Part shown: in pieces, positions 41,835-51,634 of the stretch
How the letters are laid out: every line of letters begins with the position of its first letter
Position numbering within the stretch: the stretch's first letter is position 1
Assembly (NCBI GenBank): GCA_938002965.1
Contig: CALKZY010000047.1
Location: 1-56,728 of the forward strand
DNA length: 56,728 nucleotides
Reading direction: 5' to 3'
Source of the DNA: an uncultured Acidimicrobiales bacterium
Lineage (GTDB): Bacteria; Actinomycetota; Acidimicrobiia; Acidimicrobiales; SZUA-35
Notes under the pieces: model-generated
What the model saw: only the letters and a program-made list of their open reading frames with translations
Told to the model about the DNA's origin: nothing
Databases searched by the model: none
Made by a program: the position numbers and the translations under genes

Positions 41835-43322
41835 GTGCCAAAGTCATATGCCGCAGGAATAGATTCTTCCACCCAGTCCACCAAGGTCGAACTCCGAGAT
41901 CTCGACACCGGTAAGGTCGTCGCCACCGGGCGAGCTTCGCATCCGCCGACAACTCCGCCTCGAAGCGAGCAGGACCCCGAGTCGTGGTGGCAAGCGTTGG
42001 TCGAGTCCTTCTCCCAGATCGACAAGCGCTATCTCAAGGCCGTCAAAACTGTCGCTATCGCCGGCCAGCAACACGGCTTGGTGATGGTGGGCGACGATGA
42101 TGCTCCGCTGCGCCCGGCCAAACTGTGGAATGACACCGAGTCTGCCCCGCAGGCTAAAGCGTTGGTTAGCGAAATGTCACCTCGAGGCTGGACTGAGGCG
42201 TGCGGGTCGGTGCCGGGTGCGTCGTTCACCGTCACCAAGCTGGCGTGGGTTGCCGAAAACGAACCAGAGCTGCTTGAGCGTGTTGCCAAGTTGATGCTGC
42301 CGCACGATTACCTCACCTGGCGGCTAACTGGTCAACATGTGACCGACCGGGGTGACGCATCAGGTACGGGTTGGTGGTCTCCCCGAGATGGCGTGTACCA
42401 GCGCCAGCTGCTCGACCGCTTCCGGCCTGGACTGTCGAACGCGTTGCCTACCGTGTGTGGCCCCGACGTAGACGTTGGCGAAGTTATAGCCACTGAACTT
42501 GGACTTCCGGCCAATGTTGTCGTGGCACCGGGAACCGGCGACAACATGGCCGGTGCACTAGGACTTGGACTGCAGGCTGGAGACCTGGCTGTTTCCATCG
42601 GAACGTCCGGCACGGCCTATGCCGTCTCGTCGACACCCACCGCCGACACCACCGGCCTGGTGGCAGGTTTCGCCGACGCCACCGGGAACTACCTTCCTCT
42701 GGTCTGCACCTTGAATGCCACCAAGGTGACCGAAGCGTTCCGCGGGCTGCTCAATGTGGACCACGAGACACTCGATGAGCTGGCGCTGTCGGCTCCTCTC
42801 GGGTCCGGTGGGGTCACACTGCTTCCGTACTTGGACGGTGAGCGAACCCCAAATCGTCCTGACGCCACTGGCCATCTCGCCGGGATTCGATCTGATATCG
42901 GTCGACCTGAATTGGCCCGTGCCGCTTTTGAAGGTGTGGCCTGTGGCTTGCTTGACGGCGTTGAGGCTTTGGTTAATGCCGGGGTCGAGTTGGACAAACG
43001 TTCGTTCTTGATTGGTGGCGGTGCCAAATCGGCTGCCTACCGCCAGATCATCGCCGACCTGTCAGGCCGGAATTTTGTCGTCCCCGACGACGACGAAACT
43101 GTGGCTACCGGTGCCTGTGTTCAGGCAGCTTCGGTCAGCGGCAAAGAGCCGTTCGCCGAGGTGGCCCAGCGGTGGGGTCTTGGTGCCGGTGTCACCGTCG
43201 AACCCACTGGAAGCGAGAATTCTGAACTGGCCGACGAGGTGCGTGCCCGGTACCGACGTCTGCGAGACAGCGTTCCCGACGTTCCTCGGCCGTCAATTGA
43301 ACCAGAGTCGCCAGAGGACTAG
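41835..43322 (+). CDS. xylB: Xylulokinase-family sugar kinase
   Basis: A 495-residue FGGY-family kinase: AAGIDSSTQSTKVEL phosphate-1 motif, AIAGQQHGLVMV, KLWNDTES, GTGDNMAGALGLGL and GTSGTAYAV, closest to XylB. It phosphorylates D-xylulose or a similar ketose or polyol. The frame opens at a GTG 20 bases after iolD, implying co-transcription. No xylose isomerase is seen nearby, so the substrate may come from an inositol- or polyol-derived ketose; this is unproved. Last gene of the iol operon. Confidence 0.87.
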   Translation: MPKSYAAGIDSSTQSTKVELRDLDTGKVVATGRASHPPTTPPRSEQDPESWWQALVESFSQIDKRYLKAVKTVAIAGQQHGLVMVGDDDAPLRPAKLWNDTESAPQAKALVSEMSPRGWTEACGSVPGASFTVTKLAWVAENEPELLERVAKLMLPHDYLTWRLTGQHVTDRGDASGTGWWSPRDGVYQRQLLDRFRPGLSNALPTVCGPDVDVGEVIATELGLPANVVVAPGTGDNMAGALGLGLQAGDLAVSIGTSGTAYAVSSTPTADTTGLVAGFADATGNYLPLVCTLNATKVTEAFRGLLNVDHETLDELALSAPLGSGGVTLLPYLDGERTPNRPDATGHLAGIRSDIGRPELARAAFEGVACGLLDGVEALVNAGVELDKRSFLIGGGAKSAAYRQIIADLSGRNFVVPDDDETVATGACVQAASVSGKEPFAEVAQRWGLGAGVTVEPTGSENSELADEVRARYRRLRDSVPDVPRPSIEPESPED

Positions 43323-43369
43323 TGGCCCGAGGAAGCTGGCCACCGATCGACGGTGGCTAGCATGGCGTC

Positions 43370-44284
43370 ATGTCTGTACCTCAAGGTTGGTATCCCGATC
43401 CCGCCGGCGGTGCCGGTCTGGAGCGTTACTGGGACGGTGGCGGCTGGTCCGAGGAGACTCGCCCGGATGGATCTACGCCGTTGCCTCCACCCCCGGTCCC
43501 ACCTGCGCCGTCCACTGCACCGGCGACCCCACCTCCGCCACAACCGGCAGCGCCCGGACCGGCTGAGCCAGTATCAGCGTCGTCGGCCCCAAACGGGGGA
43601 TCGGCCATTGGCGGCATTCGAACCGAACTTCTGACCGACGAGCGCTACGCCGAGGTCGGAGCCAACCAGCGGGTTATCAGGCAAAACAGTCGGCTGCTAA
43701 AGATCGTGCTTGGCGAAGACGTACTCGCTCGTCAAGGTTCGATGGTGGCGTTCCAGGGGGCCATCAACTTCGAATACGAGGGATCCGGCGCTGGGAAGTT
43801 CTTGAAGAAGGCGGTGACAGGCGAGGGCATGCCGTTAATGCGATGCTCGGGCCAAGGCGAGTTGTTCGTAGCCGATAGCGCCAAGCAGATTCATATCATC
43901 CACCTCGACGGTGCCGGTCTGACTGTGAACGGCAACAACGTCCTTGCCTTTGAACCGAGCCTGAACTGGGACATCGAACGCATCAAGGGTGCCGGCATGG
44001 CCGCCGGCGGGTTGTTCAATACTCGACTCGAAGGTCATGGCTGGCTGGCTATCACAACCGACGGCGACCCTGTTGTCCTACGAACCGATGCTCCGACGTT
44101 CGCTGACACCGATGCTGCGGTTGCGTGGAGCTCGTCGCTGGCTACGTCACTCAACCGGACGGTTAAAGCCGGAGCGCTAATTGGTCGGGGCTCGGGCGAA
44201 GCGCTGCAGCTGGCGTTTCAAGGCCAGGGCATTGTTATTGTCCAGCCGTCCGAAGGCGCAGTGGTGCCACCGCACTCCCACTGA
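43370..44284 (+). CDS. DUF2510 and AIM24-family protein
   Basis: Residues 5-30 hold the DUF2510 motif (GWYPDPAGGAGLERYWDG..W), common in actinobacterial membrane-linked proteins. A Pro/Ala-rich linker (35-80) leads to an AIM24/TRAP-like beta domain from about residue 85 (NSRLLKIVLGEDVLARQGSMVAFQG in part, GEGMPLMRCSGQGELFVAD, FNTRLEGHGWLAIT). The function of bacterial AIM24 proteins is poorly known. No signal peptide or membrane span is visible. It lies 47 bases after xylB and converges on the carboxyltransferase gene with 13 bases between. Confidence 0.85.
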   Translation: MSVPQGWYPDPAGGAGLERYWDGGGWSEETRPDGSTPLPPPPVPPAPSTAPATPPPPQPAAPGPAEPVSASSAPNGGSAIGGIRTELLTDERYAEVGANQRVIRQNSRLLKIVLGEDVLARQGSMVAFQGAINFEYEGSGAGKFLKKAVTGEGMPLMRCSGQGELFVADSAKQIHIIHLDGAGLTVNGNNVLAFEPSLNWDIERIKGAGMAAGGLFNTRLEGHGWLAITTDGDPVVLRTDAPTFADTDAAVAWSSSLATSLNRTVKAGALIGRGSGEALQLAFQGQGIVIVQPSEGAVVPPHSH

Positions 44285-44297
44285 CGGCTAGCTCTAC

Positions 44298-45848
44298 CTA
44301 GGGGCGATAGCCCCAGGTGGCTCCACCAGGGCGCAGCGAGCGCCGGGCCAAGCGAACCCAATCACACAGAAGCGGCCGGGTGTCGCGAGGGTCGATAATT
44401 TGTTCAATCTCGTAGAACTCGGCTGATCGCAGTGGCGAGCGGACGCGGTTGAGGCGTTCGGCGATCTCCTCCCGGAGAGCCTCGGGGTCCTTTGATGCGG
44501 CCAGCTCGGCCTTGTAGGCCACTTCCAAGCCCCCCTCAAGTGGCAACGAGCCCCAATCTGCTGACGGCCAAGCCATGCGCATCGAGGCCGCCCCTGGGGC
44601 ACGATTGGATGCCCCCGCCACGCCGAAAGCCTTGCGGATTAGAACGGTGCAGTACGGGACGGTGAGTTGGCGCAGCGCTACTAGCGCAGCCGAACCGTAG
44701 CGGATTGTCCCTTCTTCTTCGGCCGTTTTGCCGATGACAAATCCAGGGCAGTCTTCAAAGTGAACAACCGGGAGTTTGAACAGCGAAGCCAGATCGGTCA
44801 GTCGAATGAGTTTACGGCAGGCGTCGGCAGTCCAGCCCCCGCCGTAGATGGTCGGGTCTTCGCCGTAGACGGCCACCGGTACCCCGTCGAGACGGGCCAG
44901 GCCGGTTATCAGCGATGTACCCCAGCTCCGACCGATTTCAAAGAAACTGTCCTGGTCGACGACGGCCGAAAGTATGGCCCGCATGTCGTAGGACTGGCGA
45001 GCCTCCCTGGGCACCGCATCAATCAACCAATCCTCTCGCCGATCAGGCTTGTCACCCCAGTCTTCGATCGGCGGTAGCTCGTCGACGTTCCCAGGCAGAT
45101 AGGACAGAAACTGGAGTGCGCGGGCGAAGGCCTCACCTTCGGTTTCAACCACGTCGTCAATAGAGCCGTTGGTGGTGTGAATCCTGGCATGGCCCAACTC
45201 TTCTTTTGATACCGACCCGAGTCCGGCCTGTTCGACTAGGGCCGGTCCGGCGATCATCATCTGCGAGGAGTCGGCCACCATGATCGAGTAGTGGCAGGTG
45301 GTCGCTCGAGCCGCCCCAAATCCGGCGACCGATCCGAGAACCAAGGAAACCGACGGCGCCACGTTGAGGTGATCGATGACGGTGTCCCAGCCCGGCAGCA
45401 GAGGAATGTAGGTGCGCCCGGCCATCTCGATGGTCTTCACGCTGCCGCCACCGGACATGCCGTCCAACAAACGGAGGTGGGGGAGACGCATTTCTATGGC
45501 TATTGATTCCGACTCTTCCCGCTTCGCTGAGATCGAAGCGTCATTAGAGCCACCCCGCACCGTGAAATCGTCACCAGAGACTACGGCCGGTCGTCCGTCG
45601 AGTTCGGCCAGGCCGAACACAAAGTTCGACGGGGTAAACGACACCAGATTGCCTTCGGCGTCGTACTCGGCCACACCGGCCGCTTTGCCCAACTCCCAGA
45701 ACGAGTTGAGGTCGGCAACGGCTTCGATTCGCTCGCGAACGGTGAGTTTGCCGTAAAAGTGCTGCCGCTCGACCTTGTCGGGCCCACCGAGCTCTTCGGC
45801 CAGTGATTCTCGCCGTCGAAGCTCTTCGAGCTCGTTCTCCCATGTCAT
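44298..45848 (-). CDS. Acyl-CoA carboxylase carboxyltransferase subunit
   Basis: A 516-residue intact carboxyltransferase (propionyl-/acetyl-/methylcrotonyl-CoA carboxylase beta type): [21 protein letters not shown] near residue 34, the first oxyanion region LLDGMSGGGSVKTIE, and the second CPGFVIGKTAEEEGTIRYGSA. It moves a carboxyl group from biotin to an acyl-CoA. No biotin carboxylase or carrier gene is near, so the partner lies elsewhere; the broken carboxylase mosaic at 2908 cannot supply it. The ATG at 45848 gives the usual short N-terminus. The acyl-CoA cannot be told from sequence by eye. Confidence 0.9.
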   Translation of the reverse strand: MTWENELEELRRRESLAEELGGPDKVERQHFYGKLTVRERIEAVADLNSFWELGKAAGVAEYDAEGNLVSFTPSNFVFGLAELDGRPAVVSGDDFTVRGGSNDASISAKREESESIAIEMRLPHLRLLDGMSGGGSVKTIEMAGRTYIPLLPGWDTVIDHLNVAPSVSLVLGSVAGFGAARATTCHYSIMVADSSQMMIAGPALVEQAGLGSVSKEELGHARIHTTNGSIDDVVETEGEAFARALQFLSYLPGNVDELPPIEDWGDKPDRREDWLIDAVPREARQSYDMRAILSAVVDQDSFFEIGRSWGTSLITGLARLDGVPVAVYGEDPTIYGGGWTADACRKLIRLTDLASLFKLPVVHFEDCPGFVIGKTAEEEGTIRYGSAALVALRQLTVPYCTVLIRKAFGVAGASNRAPGAASMRMAWPSADWGSLPLEGGLEVAYKAELAASKDPEALREEIAERLNRVRSPLRSAEFYEIEQIIDPRDTRPLLCDWVRLARRSLRPGGATWGYRP

Positions 45849-45911
45849 TGGCTAGTCACCGCACACCTCTCAGCAGATCTGGTTGGGGATGAGCGATATG
45901 TCGCCGCTGAT

Positions 45912-47330
45912 TTACAGCGAACGTCGGACCAGGCGCAACGTTGAGTCCCTGACCTCTTCGTAACGAACGTTGTCGCTGGGCCAATACGTCGACACCTGGA
46001 GACCGGGTCCCCACGGATTGTCCTCCAACATTAGTTGGCCGGAGCTGGCGTCGACCAGATTGGCCACCACAGCCAGGCCAAGCCCGGACCCGCTTCGGTG
46101 GTGGTCGGCCCGCCAGAAGCGCTCGGTCGCTCGCGCTTTCTGCTCGTCGGTGAGCCCTGGACCTTCGTCAATGACCATCAAACGGTGCTGCATCTGTCCC
46201 GGCTCGAGGCGAACCATTAAGCGGCTTCCTTCGGGAGCGGCGTGCAACGAATTGTCGATCAGGTTGTCGAGCACCTGCTCCACTGCACCCTCAACAGCGA
46301 AGGCCTTTGTCGGGCCGGGGGCCAAGTCCAACAGCAGCTCGACTTGGTTCTCGGTCATGGCCTGCCAGATACCGACGCGCTCGGCGGCCAGGTCGGCCAG
46401 ATCCACCGGCATGATGCGAGGCTGGCTGTCGTTCTTTGCCAGGTGCAGGAGGTCGTGCACTAGATTCGACAGTCGGACGGTCTCATCGATGGCCGCTTCG
46501 ATCTCACCTTTGACTGCACTGTCGGGCGTGAAGCCTGCTTCCAGGTTTTCCAGTCGTAGACGTAGCGCTGTGAGTGGCGTTCGCAACTGGTGGGAGGCGT
46601 CGGCAACGAACGAACGTTGGCGCTGAATCAACTGTTCAAGTTGTCGGCCCATGAGGTTCATGGACTGCGCGAGCTGTCGAATTTCACCCGGTGCCTCGTT
46701 GTCGGGCAATTCCAGCTGACTGAAGTCTCCTTGCCCGAATCGGGCGGCCGACGCCTGCAACCGCTTGATCGGTTGGGTAGCCGAGCGGGCCACGGTGAGA
46801 CCGACGAGGGCCAAGGCGGCCAATATCAATACTGCGATGGCCAACAAGCCCCACCAGAACCGTCGAATCCTGCTGTTGACACCTTCGGCGTCTATCGCCA
46901 GTTGAAGGGCGCCTTCGACTTGGCCTCCGGAGGCGATGGGCACGCCGACGAACAAGAACTCACTGTCACTGGTGTCGTCACGAAACGCTGCTGATCGGAG
47001 CCCTTCCAATGCCGTTTGGACTTCTTGCCTTGTCAGGTACGAGACCCCGGGCTCCTGGGTCGTGTCCACAACCGAGGTTCCGCGGCTGTCGACAACGATG
47101 ACCTGGCTGCCTCGACTGTCGGCGTAGTCCTGTGCCGGTTGGGGGTCCGCAACCGCCGGAGTTTGCAGGGCGTCGAGGTACAAGCTGGCCAGAATGACGG
47201 CGTCCCGCTCGGAGGTAGCGATAAAACGCTCCCGCTCAAGCTGGTAGTAGAAGACAGCGAGCGGGATCTCCAGAATAAGGAGGACGACCAGGCTGACCAG
47301 CAGATAGCTGTTGACCAGCCTTCTTGTCAT
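45912..47330 (-). CDS. Sensor histidine kinase
   Basis: A 472-residue membrane kinase: span 1 at about residues 8-28, an extracytoplasmic sensor of about 120 residues, span 2 near 155-178, HAMP linker, dimerisation/phosphoacceptor helix with RSFVADASHQLRTPLTAL (His near 251), and ATPase motifs DNLIDNSLHA, DEGPGL and GSGLGLAVV. The ATG overlaps the response-regulator stop by four bases. The pair forms a classical OmpR-type system; the stimulus is unknown. Confidence 0.93.
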   Translation of the reverse strand: MTRRLVNSYLLVSLVVLLILEIPLAVFYYQLERERFIATSERDAVILASLYLDALQTPAVADPQPAQDYADSRGSQVIVVDSRGTSVVDTTQEPGVSYLTRQEVQTALEGLRSAAFRDDTSDSEFLFVGVPIASGGQVEGALQLAIDAEGVNSRIRRFWWGLLAIAVLILAALALVGLTVARSATQPIKRLQASAARFGQGDFSQLELPDNEAPGEIRQLAQSMNLMGRQLEQLIQRQRSFVADASHQLRTPLTALRLRLENLEAGFTPDSAVKGEIEAAIDETVRLSNLVHDLLHLAKNDSQPRIMPVDLADLAAERVGIWQAMTENQVELLLDLAPGPTKAFAVEGAVEQVLDNLIDNSLHAAPEGSRLMVRLEPGQMQHRLMVIDEGPGLTDEQKARATERFWRADHHRSGSGLGLAVVANLVDASSGQLMLEDNPWGPGLQVSTYWPSDNVRYEEVRDSTLRLVRRSL

Positions 47331-47992
47331 GCGTCAGCTATGGACTCGGCCAACTTGAAGCCGACACCACGAATGGTTTGCACCAGGCCGGGATCGGTCT
47401 TCTTGCGCAGTGAAGCAATGTGAACGTCAAGAGTCTTGGTTGAGCCCCACCAATTCTCGTCCCACACGTCGCTGATGAGTTGCTCACGGGTGACGGCCGC
47501 GCCCGGATCGGCGGCCAGAGCGGCCAGCAGATCGTATTCCTTGGGCGTCAGCTCCACCTGAGCGCCGTTGAACTCGACCTGTCGTACGCGACGGTCGATC
47601 CGTAACGGACCCCACTCGACCGGTTCGGTGTCGTTGGCCCCGGAACCGGAGCGTCGAAGCACGGCTCGGATACGAGCCACCAGCTCGCGGAATCCGAACG
47701 GCTTGACCACATAATCATCAGCGCCCAGTTCCAACAGCATGACCCGGTCGATCTCGTCCTGACGTGCGGTCACAACGATGATCGGCACTTTGGAGGCGGA
47801 GCGGATGTTCTGACAAACCACCCGGCCATCAAGATCAGGAAGTCCGAGGTCGAGCAAAACCAGATCCACCGGCCCAGCCTGCAATGCAGCTGCACCCGTG
47901 GTCGCCAACTCGACACCGAAACCCTCGCGCTCAAGGCCAGCCTTAAGGGGCTGGCTGATGGACGAGTCATCCTCAACTAGAAGCAGGCGCAC
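47327..47992 (-). CDS. OmpR-family response regulator
   Basis: A 221-residue regulator. The receiver domain has the acidic pair in VEDDSS, phosphoacceptor Asp48 in LVLLDLGLPD and the conserved Lys in YVVKPFGF; the winged-helix output domain begins near residue 125 and includes LTPKEYDLLAALAADPGAAV and DVHIASLRKK. It is activated by the downstream kinase, with which it overlaps by four bases. The targets are unknown. Confidence 0.95.
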   Translation of the reverse strand: MRLLLVEDDSSISQPLKAGLEREGFGVELATTGAAALQAGPVDLVLLDLGLPDLDGRVVCQNIRSASKVPIIVVTARQDEIDRVMLLELGADDYVVKPFGFRELVARIRAVLRRSGSGANDTEPVEWGPLRIDRRVRQVEFNGAQVELTPKEYDLLAALAADPGAAVTREQLISDVWDENWWGSTKTLDVHIASLRKKTDPGLVQTIRGVGFKLAESIADA

Positions 47993-48094
47993 ACAGCAAG
48001 GATTGCAGGGTATTCCTCACTTCACAACAGGTCGGTCGAACGATCGACGTGGGTGGTTGCCCAATCCGCCTAGGTGATTATCCGCTTCGAGTGG

Positions 48095-48883
48095 TCAGCG
48101 GCCCTGGTTCAGTAGGTTTCTCATGGCTTCAACCACTACGGAAACGGCTTTGGCTTCGGTTTCAGCCACGGTTGCGCCGTCGACAACCGACTCACTTTCG
48201 GTCCGGTTGGCGATGACTCCGGCTACGCATCCGGCCCGCCAGCCGTGAGCGGCGCACATCGTGAACAGCGTGGCCGATTCCATTTCGTAGTTCAAGACGT
48301 TGAGTCGCTGCCACTCGGCCATCGAGCCTTTCAAGCTGGCTGCGACGTCACCGGCCACGGTGTCGTAGCGTTCCTGGCCGGGATAGAAGGTGTCGCTGGA
48401 AGCGGTGATACCGACGTGGTAGCCGGCGCCAGCATGCTCGGCGGCGTCGACCAAGGCCCGAGTGCAGGTGAAGTCTGACGCTGCCGGATACTCGATGGGG
48501 GCGAAGTGTCCGCTGGCGCCGTCCAGGCGAACAGAAGCCTGGGTGATTACCAGGTCACCGGCGCGCACCTGGGGTTGGATGGCCCCAGTCGTTCCCACCC
48601 GGAGGAACGTTGTGATCCCCAGCTGGGCTAGTTCCTCCAATGCTATGGAGGTGGACGGCCCACCGATTCCGGTGGAGCAAACGACGACTGGGTGACCGTC
48701 TAGATAACCAAGCCAACTGATGAACTCCCTCTGAGCGGCTAGCGGCCTCGGGTCATCCAGCATCGATGCAATACGTTCCACCCGGGCTGGATCACCAGGC
48801 ACGACGGCGCTGGAGGCGCCTGCCACCATCGATGGGTTGAGGCCGAGGTGAAAAACGGCGTCTGACAGTTCGGGTGCGGCCAC
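48095..48883 (-). CDS. udp: Uridine phosphorylase
   Basis: A 262-residue hexameric nucleoside phosphorylase that follows E. coli Udp closely: [12 protein letters not shown] (phosphate-binding Arg), [59 protein letters not shown] and NYEMESATL. It converts uridine and phosphate to uracil and ribose-1-phosphate in the cytoplasm. It starts 10 bases after the MFS gene in an M24-MFS-udp operon, so the MFS protein may import nucleosides. The unusually strong likeness to the enterobacterial enzyme could mean transfer, but the family is well conserved. Confidence 0.92.
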   Translation of the reverse strand: MAAPELSDAVFHLGLNPSMVAGASSAVVPGDPARVERIASMLDDPRPLAAQREFISWLGYLDGHPVVVCSTGIGGPSTSIALEELAQLGITTFLRVGTTGAIQPQVRAGDLVITQASVRLDGASGHFAPIEYPAASDFTCTRALVDAAEHAGAGYHVGITASSDTFYPGQERYDTVAGDVAASLKGSMAEWQRLNVLNYEMESATLFTMCAAHGWRAGCVAGVIANRTESESVVDGATVAETEAKAVSVVVEAMRNLLNQGR

Positions 48884-48893
48884 AAGGCCAACA

Positions 48894-50126
48894 TTAGCCG
48901 TGGCCGGTCGCAGGTTGGGTTACCGTCTCCCGTTGCCGAGTCGATACGGAGGCGACGACGATGGCGGTTCCGACGACGGCAGCCGCGGTGATGGCGGCCA
49001 GAGTGTCGCTCATGGAGAATCTGGCCGCAACTGCGGTGGTCACAAGCGGCATTGACATGCCTGGGTAGGTGACCATATAAAAGGCGGAAGTCAGGGCTCC
49101 CCGGGCGTTTCCTGCATCGGTTTTGGCCAGGACGGCCAAACACGCGGCGGATATCGTACCTGACGCCCCACCAAGTAGTACAGCACCTGGGAGTACCAGC
49201 GGCCACTGGTCCATTCCGAAGGCCAAGGTGCCGAGCAGGTAGCCCACCGTGCCGGCCAACATCCCGGCAATCATCGACGCCCCGGGGCCCAGGCGGGACA
49301 GGACTGGGCGGGCTGCCAGACCGGCCAGAGCGGTAAGTGCGCCGGCTGTGCCCGCCACCTGGGCCGCGTACCCGGGCACCTGGTCGCTAAGCAGGACCGG
49401 GAACAGGGCGAAGCTGGTCGAAGGGAAAGCGAACACCCAGACGGCGGCGGGAACCACCACAGTTGCAAACAGACGCTTGACCGGCTTCGGTAGCCGTCGG
49501 TCTGTTGACTGGCGATTGCCCTTAGACCGGTTCACGACATCGGGCACCGGCCACAGCATGGCGATCACCAGGCCAGCGAGGCAAATGTGAATGGCAAACG
49601 GTCCGACGAGCGGGTAGGGGAGCAGCAGTTCATACAGGGCTGAAAGAACAGGTCCTGATCCGAAACCGGCATAGGTAGCCACCGTTGTTCCGAACGCAAC
49701 CCTCATGGCTTGGCCCGGTCCGACGACATCTTGAACCCAGGCCGTGCCCACGGAAAAGACCGCACCAACTGAGGCCCCCAGCAGGAATCGACCTGCGAGA
49801 AGAAATGAATAAGAGTCCCGCCCGGCAATGATGAGAAGCGACGTCAGAATCGACAACAGCAGTGCCGGCAGCACAACGGCCCGGCGTCCGATTCGATCCG
49901 ACAGCGGTCCCGACCCCAGCAGGGTGATCATGATGCCAGCCACGTACACCACAAAGATGGTCTGCGTTGCCGCCGGGGCCAGATCGAGCCGATCGCGGTA
50001 AATGCTCAGAAATGGGGTGGAGATATTGCTGGCGTAGGCGGTGACGAAAATGCCGCCGAGGACAGCTGTATACCGCGACGGCCGGCGAATCGGCAGCTTA
50101 CGACTCGGTCTGTTGTCAGTCGGCAC
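48894..50126 (-). CDS. MFS transporter
   Basis: A 410-residue protein with about twelve spans; [25 protein letters not shown] opens the first (in two parts), and [15 protein letters not shown] is the loop 2-3 motif. The GTG at 50126, four bases after the stop of the M24 gene, is preferred; the frame is open further to 50261, but that part overlaps the M24 gene and shows no membrane character. It is ten bases before udp. It may carry nucleosides or a substrate or product of the M24 enzyme. Confidence 0.83.
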   Translation of the reverse strand: MPTDNRPSRKLPIRRPSRYTAVLGGIFVTAYASNISTPFLSIYRDRLDLAPAATQTIFVVYVAGIMITLLGSGPLSDRIGRRAVVLPALLLSILTSLLIIAGRDSYSFLLAGRFLLGASVGAVFSVGTAWVQDVVGPGQAMRVAFGTTVATYAGFGSGPVLSALYELLLPYPLVGPFAIHICLAGLVIAMLWPVPDVVNRSKGNRQSTDRRLPKPVKRLFATVVVPAAVWVFAFPSTSFALFPVLLSDQVPGYAAQVAGTAGALTALAGLAARPVLSRLGPGASMIAGMLAGTVGYLLGTLAFGMDQWPLVLPGAVLLGGASGTISAACLAVLAKTDAGNARGALTSAFYMVTYPGMSMPLVTTAVAARFSMSDTLAAITAAAVVGTAIVVASVSTRQRETVTQPATGHG

Positions 50127-50130
50127 TGGG

Positions 50131-51390
50131 TCAGGTGTCCGACAGCAATGAAGGTTCAAAGGGAAACTGCGATAGCGCCACGAGGCCATCGTCAGTGACC
50201 AGACAGTGCTGTTCCAGTTTGACCCCTTCGCCTCCGGCTTCGTCGCCGATGAAGCTTTCAACGCAGATGGTCATGTTTGGCTCGAACACTCCGTCGTATC
50301 CGGCATCGCCGTAATCACGGTGGTGATAGAGATAGGGGTACTCACCCGTCATGCCTACTCCGTGAGCGGACAGATAATACCGATGAGCATCGAATTCTGG
50401 CGGGATGTCCCAGGCCTTCTCTGAATACTCCTTAAACGAGACGCCCGGTTTGATGATCGACATGTTGTGATGCACCTGCTCGTGGGCCACCGAGTAGAGC
50501 CGTCGCTGCTTGGGCGTTGGTTCGTCGGGCCCGACGTGGAAGGTGCGGGAGAAGTCGGAGTAGTAACCGAAGCAGCCGACCACATCGGTGTCGAGAGCGA
50601 CCAGTTCGTTGGCTCTGATGAGCCGCCCGCTGGTTTCCTGAAACCAAGGGTTGGTGCGTTCGCCTGAATTCAGCAGGCGTGTCTCTACGTAGTCGCCGCC
50701 TTGGGCGATGACCGACTGGTGGAGGACACTCCACAGTTGTTGTTCGCTAAGCCCGGGCTCGATGGCAGATCGCAGGTGATGGACGGCTTGTTCGGTGGCC
50801 CGCAGTGACGATCGAACACACTTGAGTTCCTCATCGGATTTGATGGACCGGGCCAACTCCACCGGGTGTTGGGCGTCAACGACGGTGAAGCCCTCATTGA
50901 CCAGGGCCATGGATGCTCCGGCGTTAACCCGTTCGATTCCAACGGTGGCGCTGTCACCGCAGTGCTGTCTGATGACGGCTGCGGTTTCGCGGGCCCAAAG
51001 CCGTTCGCGTTTTGCGATGTCGGTACCAGCAGCGACGAAGCTGGCCGTGATTGCCGGACGAATCTGATCGATGGTTTCCAGGTTGGCGGCCAGATGTTCA
51101 CAGCCTGTGAACTCGAAAAGAATTGTTGGACCGTTCAGCGCGATTAGCGCGTAGCGCGCTGGATTGCGGGAGGAGAAGATCTGCATATTGCGCGAACCGG
51201 TGGCGTAACGAATGTTGACGGCATCGAACAGAAGGCAGGCGTCGATTTCCTGACGCTCCATTTCTTGTCGGACTCGGCCTAGCCGGTACCGGCGTACGGC
51301 CTTCAGATCGATCAGATCATCGTCCGGGCTGCGGTCTAGCAGCCGGAGGTTCTCGATTGTCGGATTGTCGAGATGCCAGCGCAGGTCCAC
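50131..51390 (-). CDS. M24-family metalloenzyme, DddP-like
   Basis: A 419-residue protein with the creatinase/pita-bread fold. Candidate metal ligands are Asp267 and Asp269 in ALDTDVVG, Asp279 in YSDFSR, His343 in SAHGVGM, Glu378 in CVESFIG and Glu393 in VKLEQH. The segment LLNSGERTNPWFQET and the ligand spacing match DddP, the DMSP lyase of marine bacteria, better than ordinary Xaa-Pro peptidases, as far as I recall. However, the residue matching the DddP catalytic Asp (six after the His ligand) is Gly349, so DMSP cleavage is doubtful. First gene of an operon with an MFS transporter and udp. A peptidase or an unknown lyase are alternatives. Confidence 0.8.
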   Translation of the reverse strand: MDLRWHLDNPTIENLRLLDRSPDDDLIDLKAVRRYRLGRVRQEMERQEIDACLLFDAVNIRYATGSRNMQIFSSRNPARYALIALNGPTILFEFTGCEHLAANLETIDQIRPAITASFVAAGTDIAKRERLWARETAAVIRQHCGDSATVGIERVNAGASMALVNEGFTVVDAQHPVELARSIKSDEELKCVRSSLRATEQAVHHLRSAIEPGLSEQQLWSVLHQSVIAQGGDYVETRLLNSGERTNPWFQETSGRLIRANELVALDTDVVGCFGYYSDFSRTFHVGPDEPTPKQRRLYSVAHEQVHHNMSIIKPGVSFKEYSEKAWDIPPEFDAHRYYLSAHGVGMTGEYPYLYHHRDYGDAGYDGVFEPNMTICVESFIGDEAGGEGVKLEQHCLVTDDGLVALSQFPFEPSLLSDT

Positions 51391-51535
51391 GGTTGCTCCT
51401 CGATAGTGATCTGCTCATTGTTGGTGAGTGCCAGCAATGAGTTGGGCTTCGGCGTCTACGGTGACGAACGCTCAGGCAGAACATAAAGATTCCGACTGAA
51501 TCTGTCAAAGCACTGCGTGACAATCTGGACTGCCG

Positions 51536-51571
51536 TTGACGTTCCGACTCCCATTGACGTTCCGACTGCCA
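51536..51571 (+). repeat. 18-base tandem duplication
   Basis: TTGACGTTCCGACTCCCA and TTGACGTTCCGACTGCCA abut at 51536-51571, differing by one base. They lie in the 244-base gap between the ceramidase-like gene end and the M24 gene start, where no gene is seen. Could be a doubled regulator site or simple slippage. Confidence 0.6.
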
Positions 51572-51634
51572 TCGGCGTATGATGTTCTGCTAATGGCCGT
51601 ACATTCGGACTATTGGCACGGGTCTTTCCGCTGG

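Noticed and set aside
43370..43617. Coiled or disordered Pro/Ala stretch as a separate small gene (63 codons, minus strand 43426-43617)
   Set aside because: Gly/Asp-rich antisense reading of the Pro-rich linker in the DUF2510-AIM24 gene.
50131..51390. Calling the M24 gene a DMSP lyase (dddP)
   Set aside because: The metal site agrees, but the catalytic Asp position is Gly and the neighbours give no DMSP context, so the symbol is withheld.
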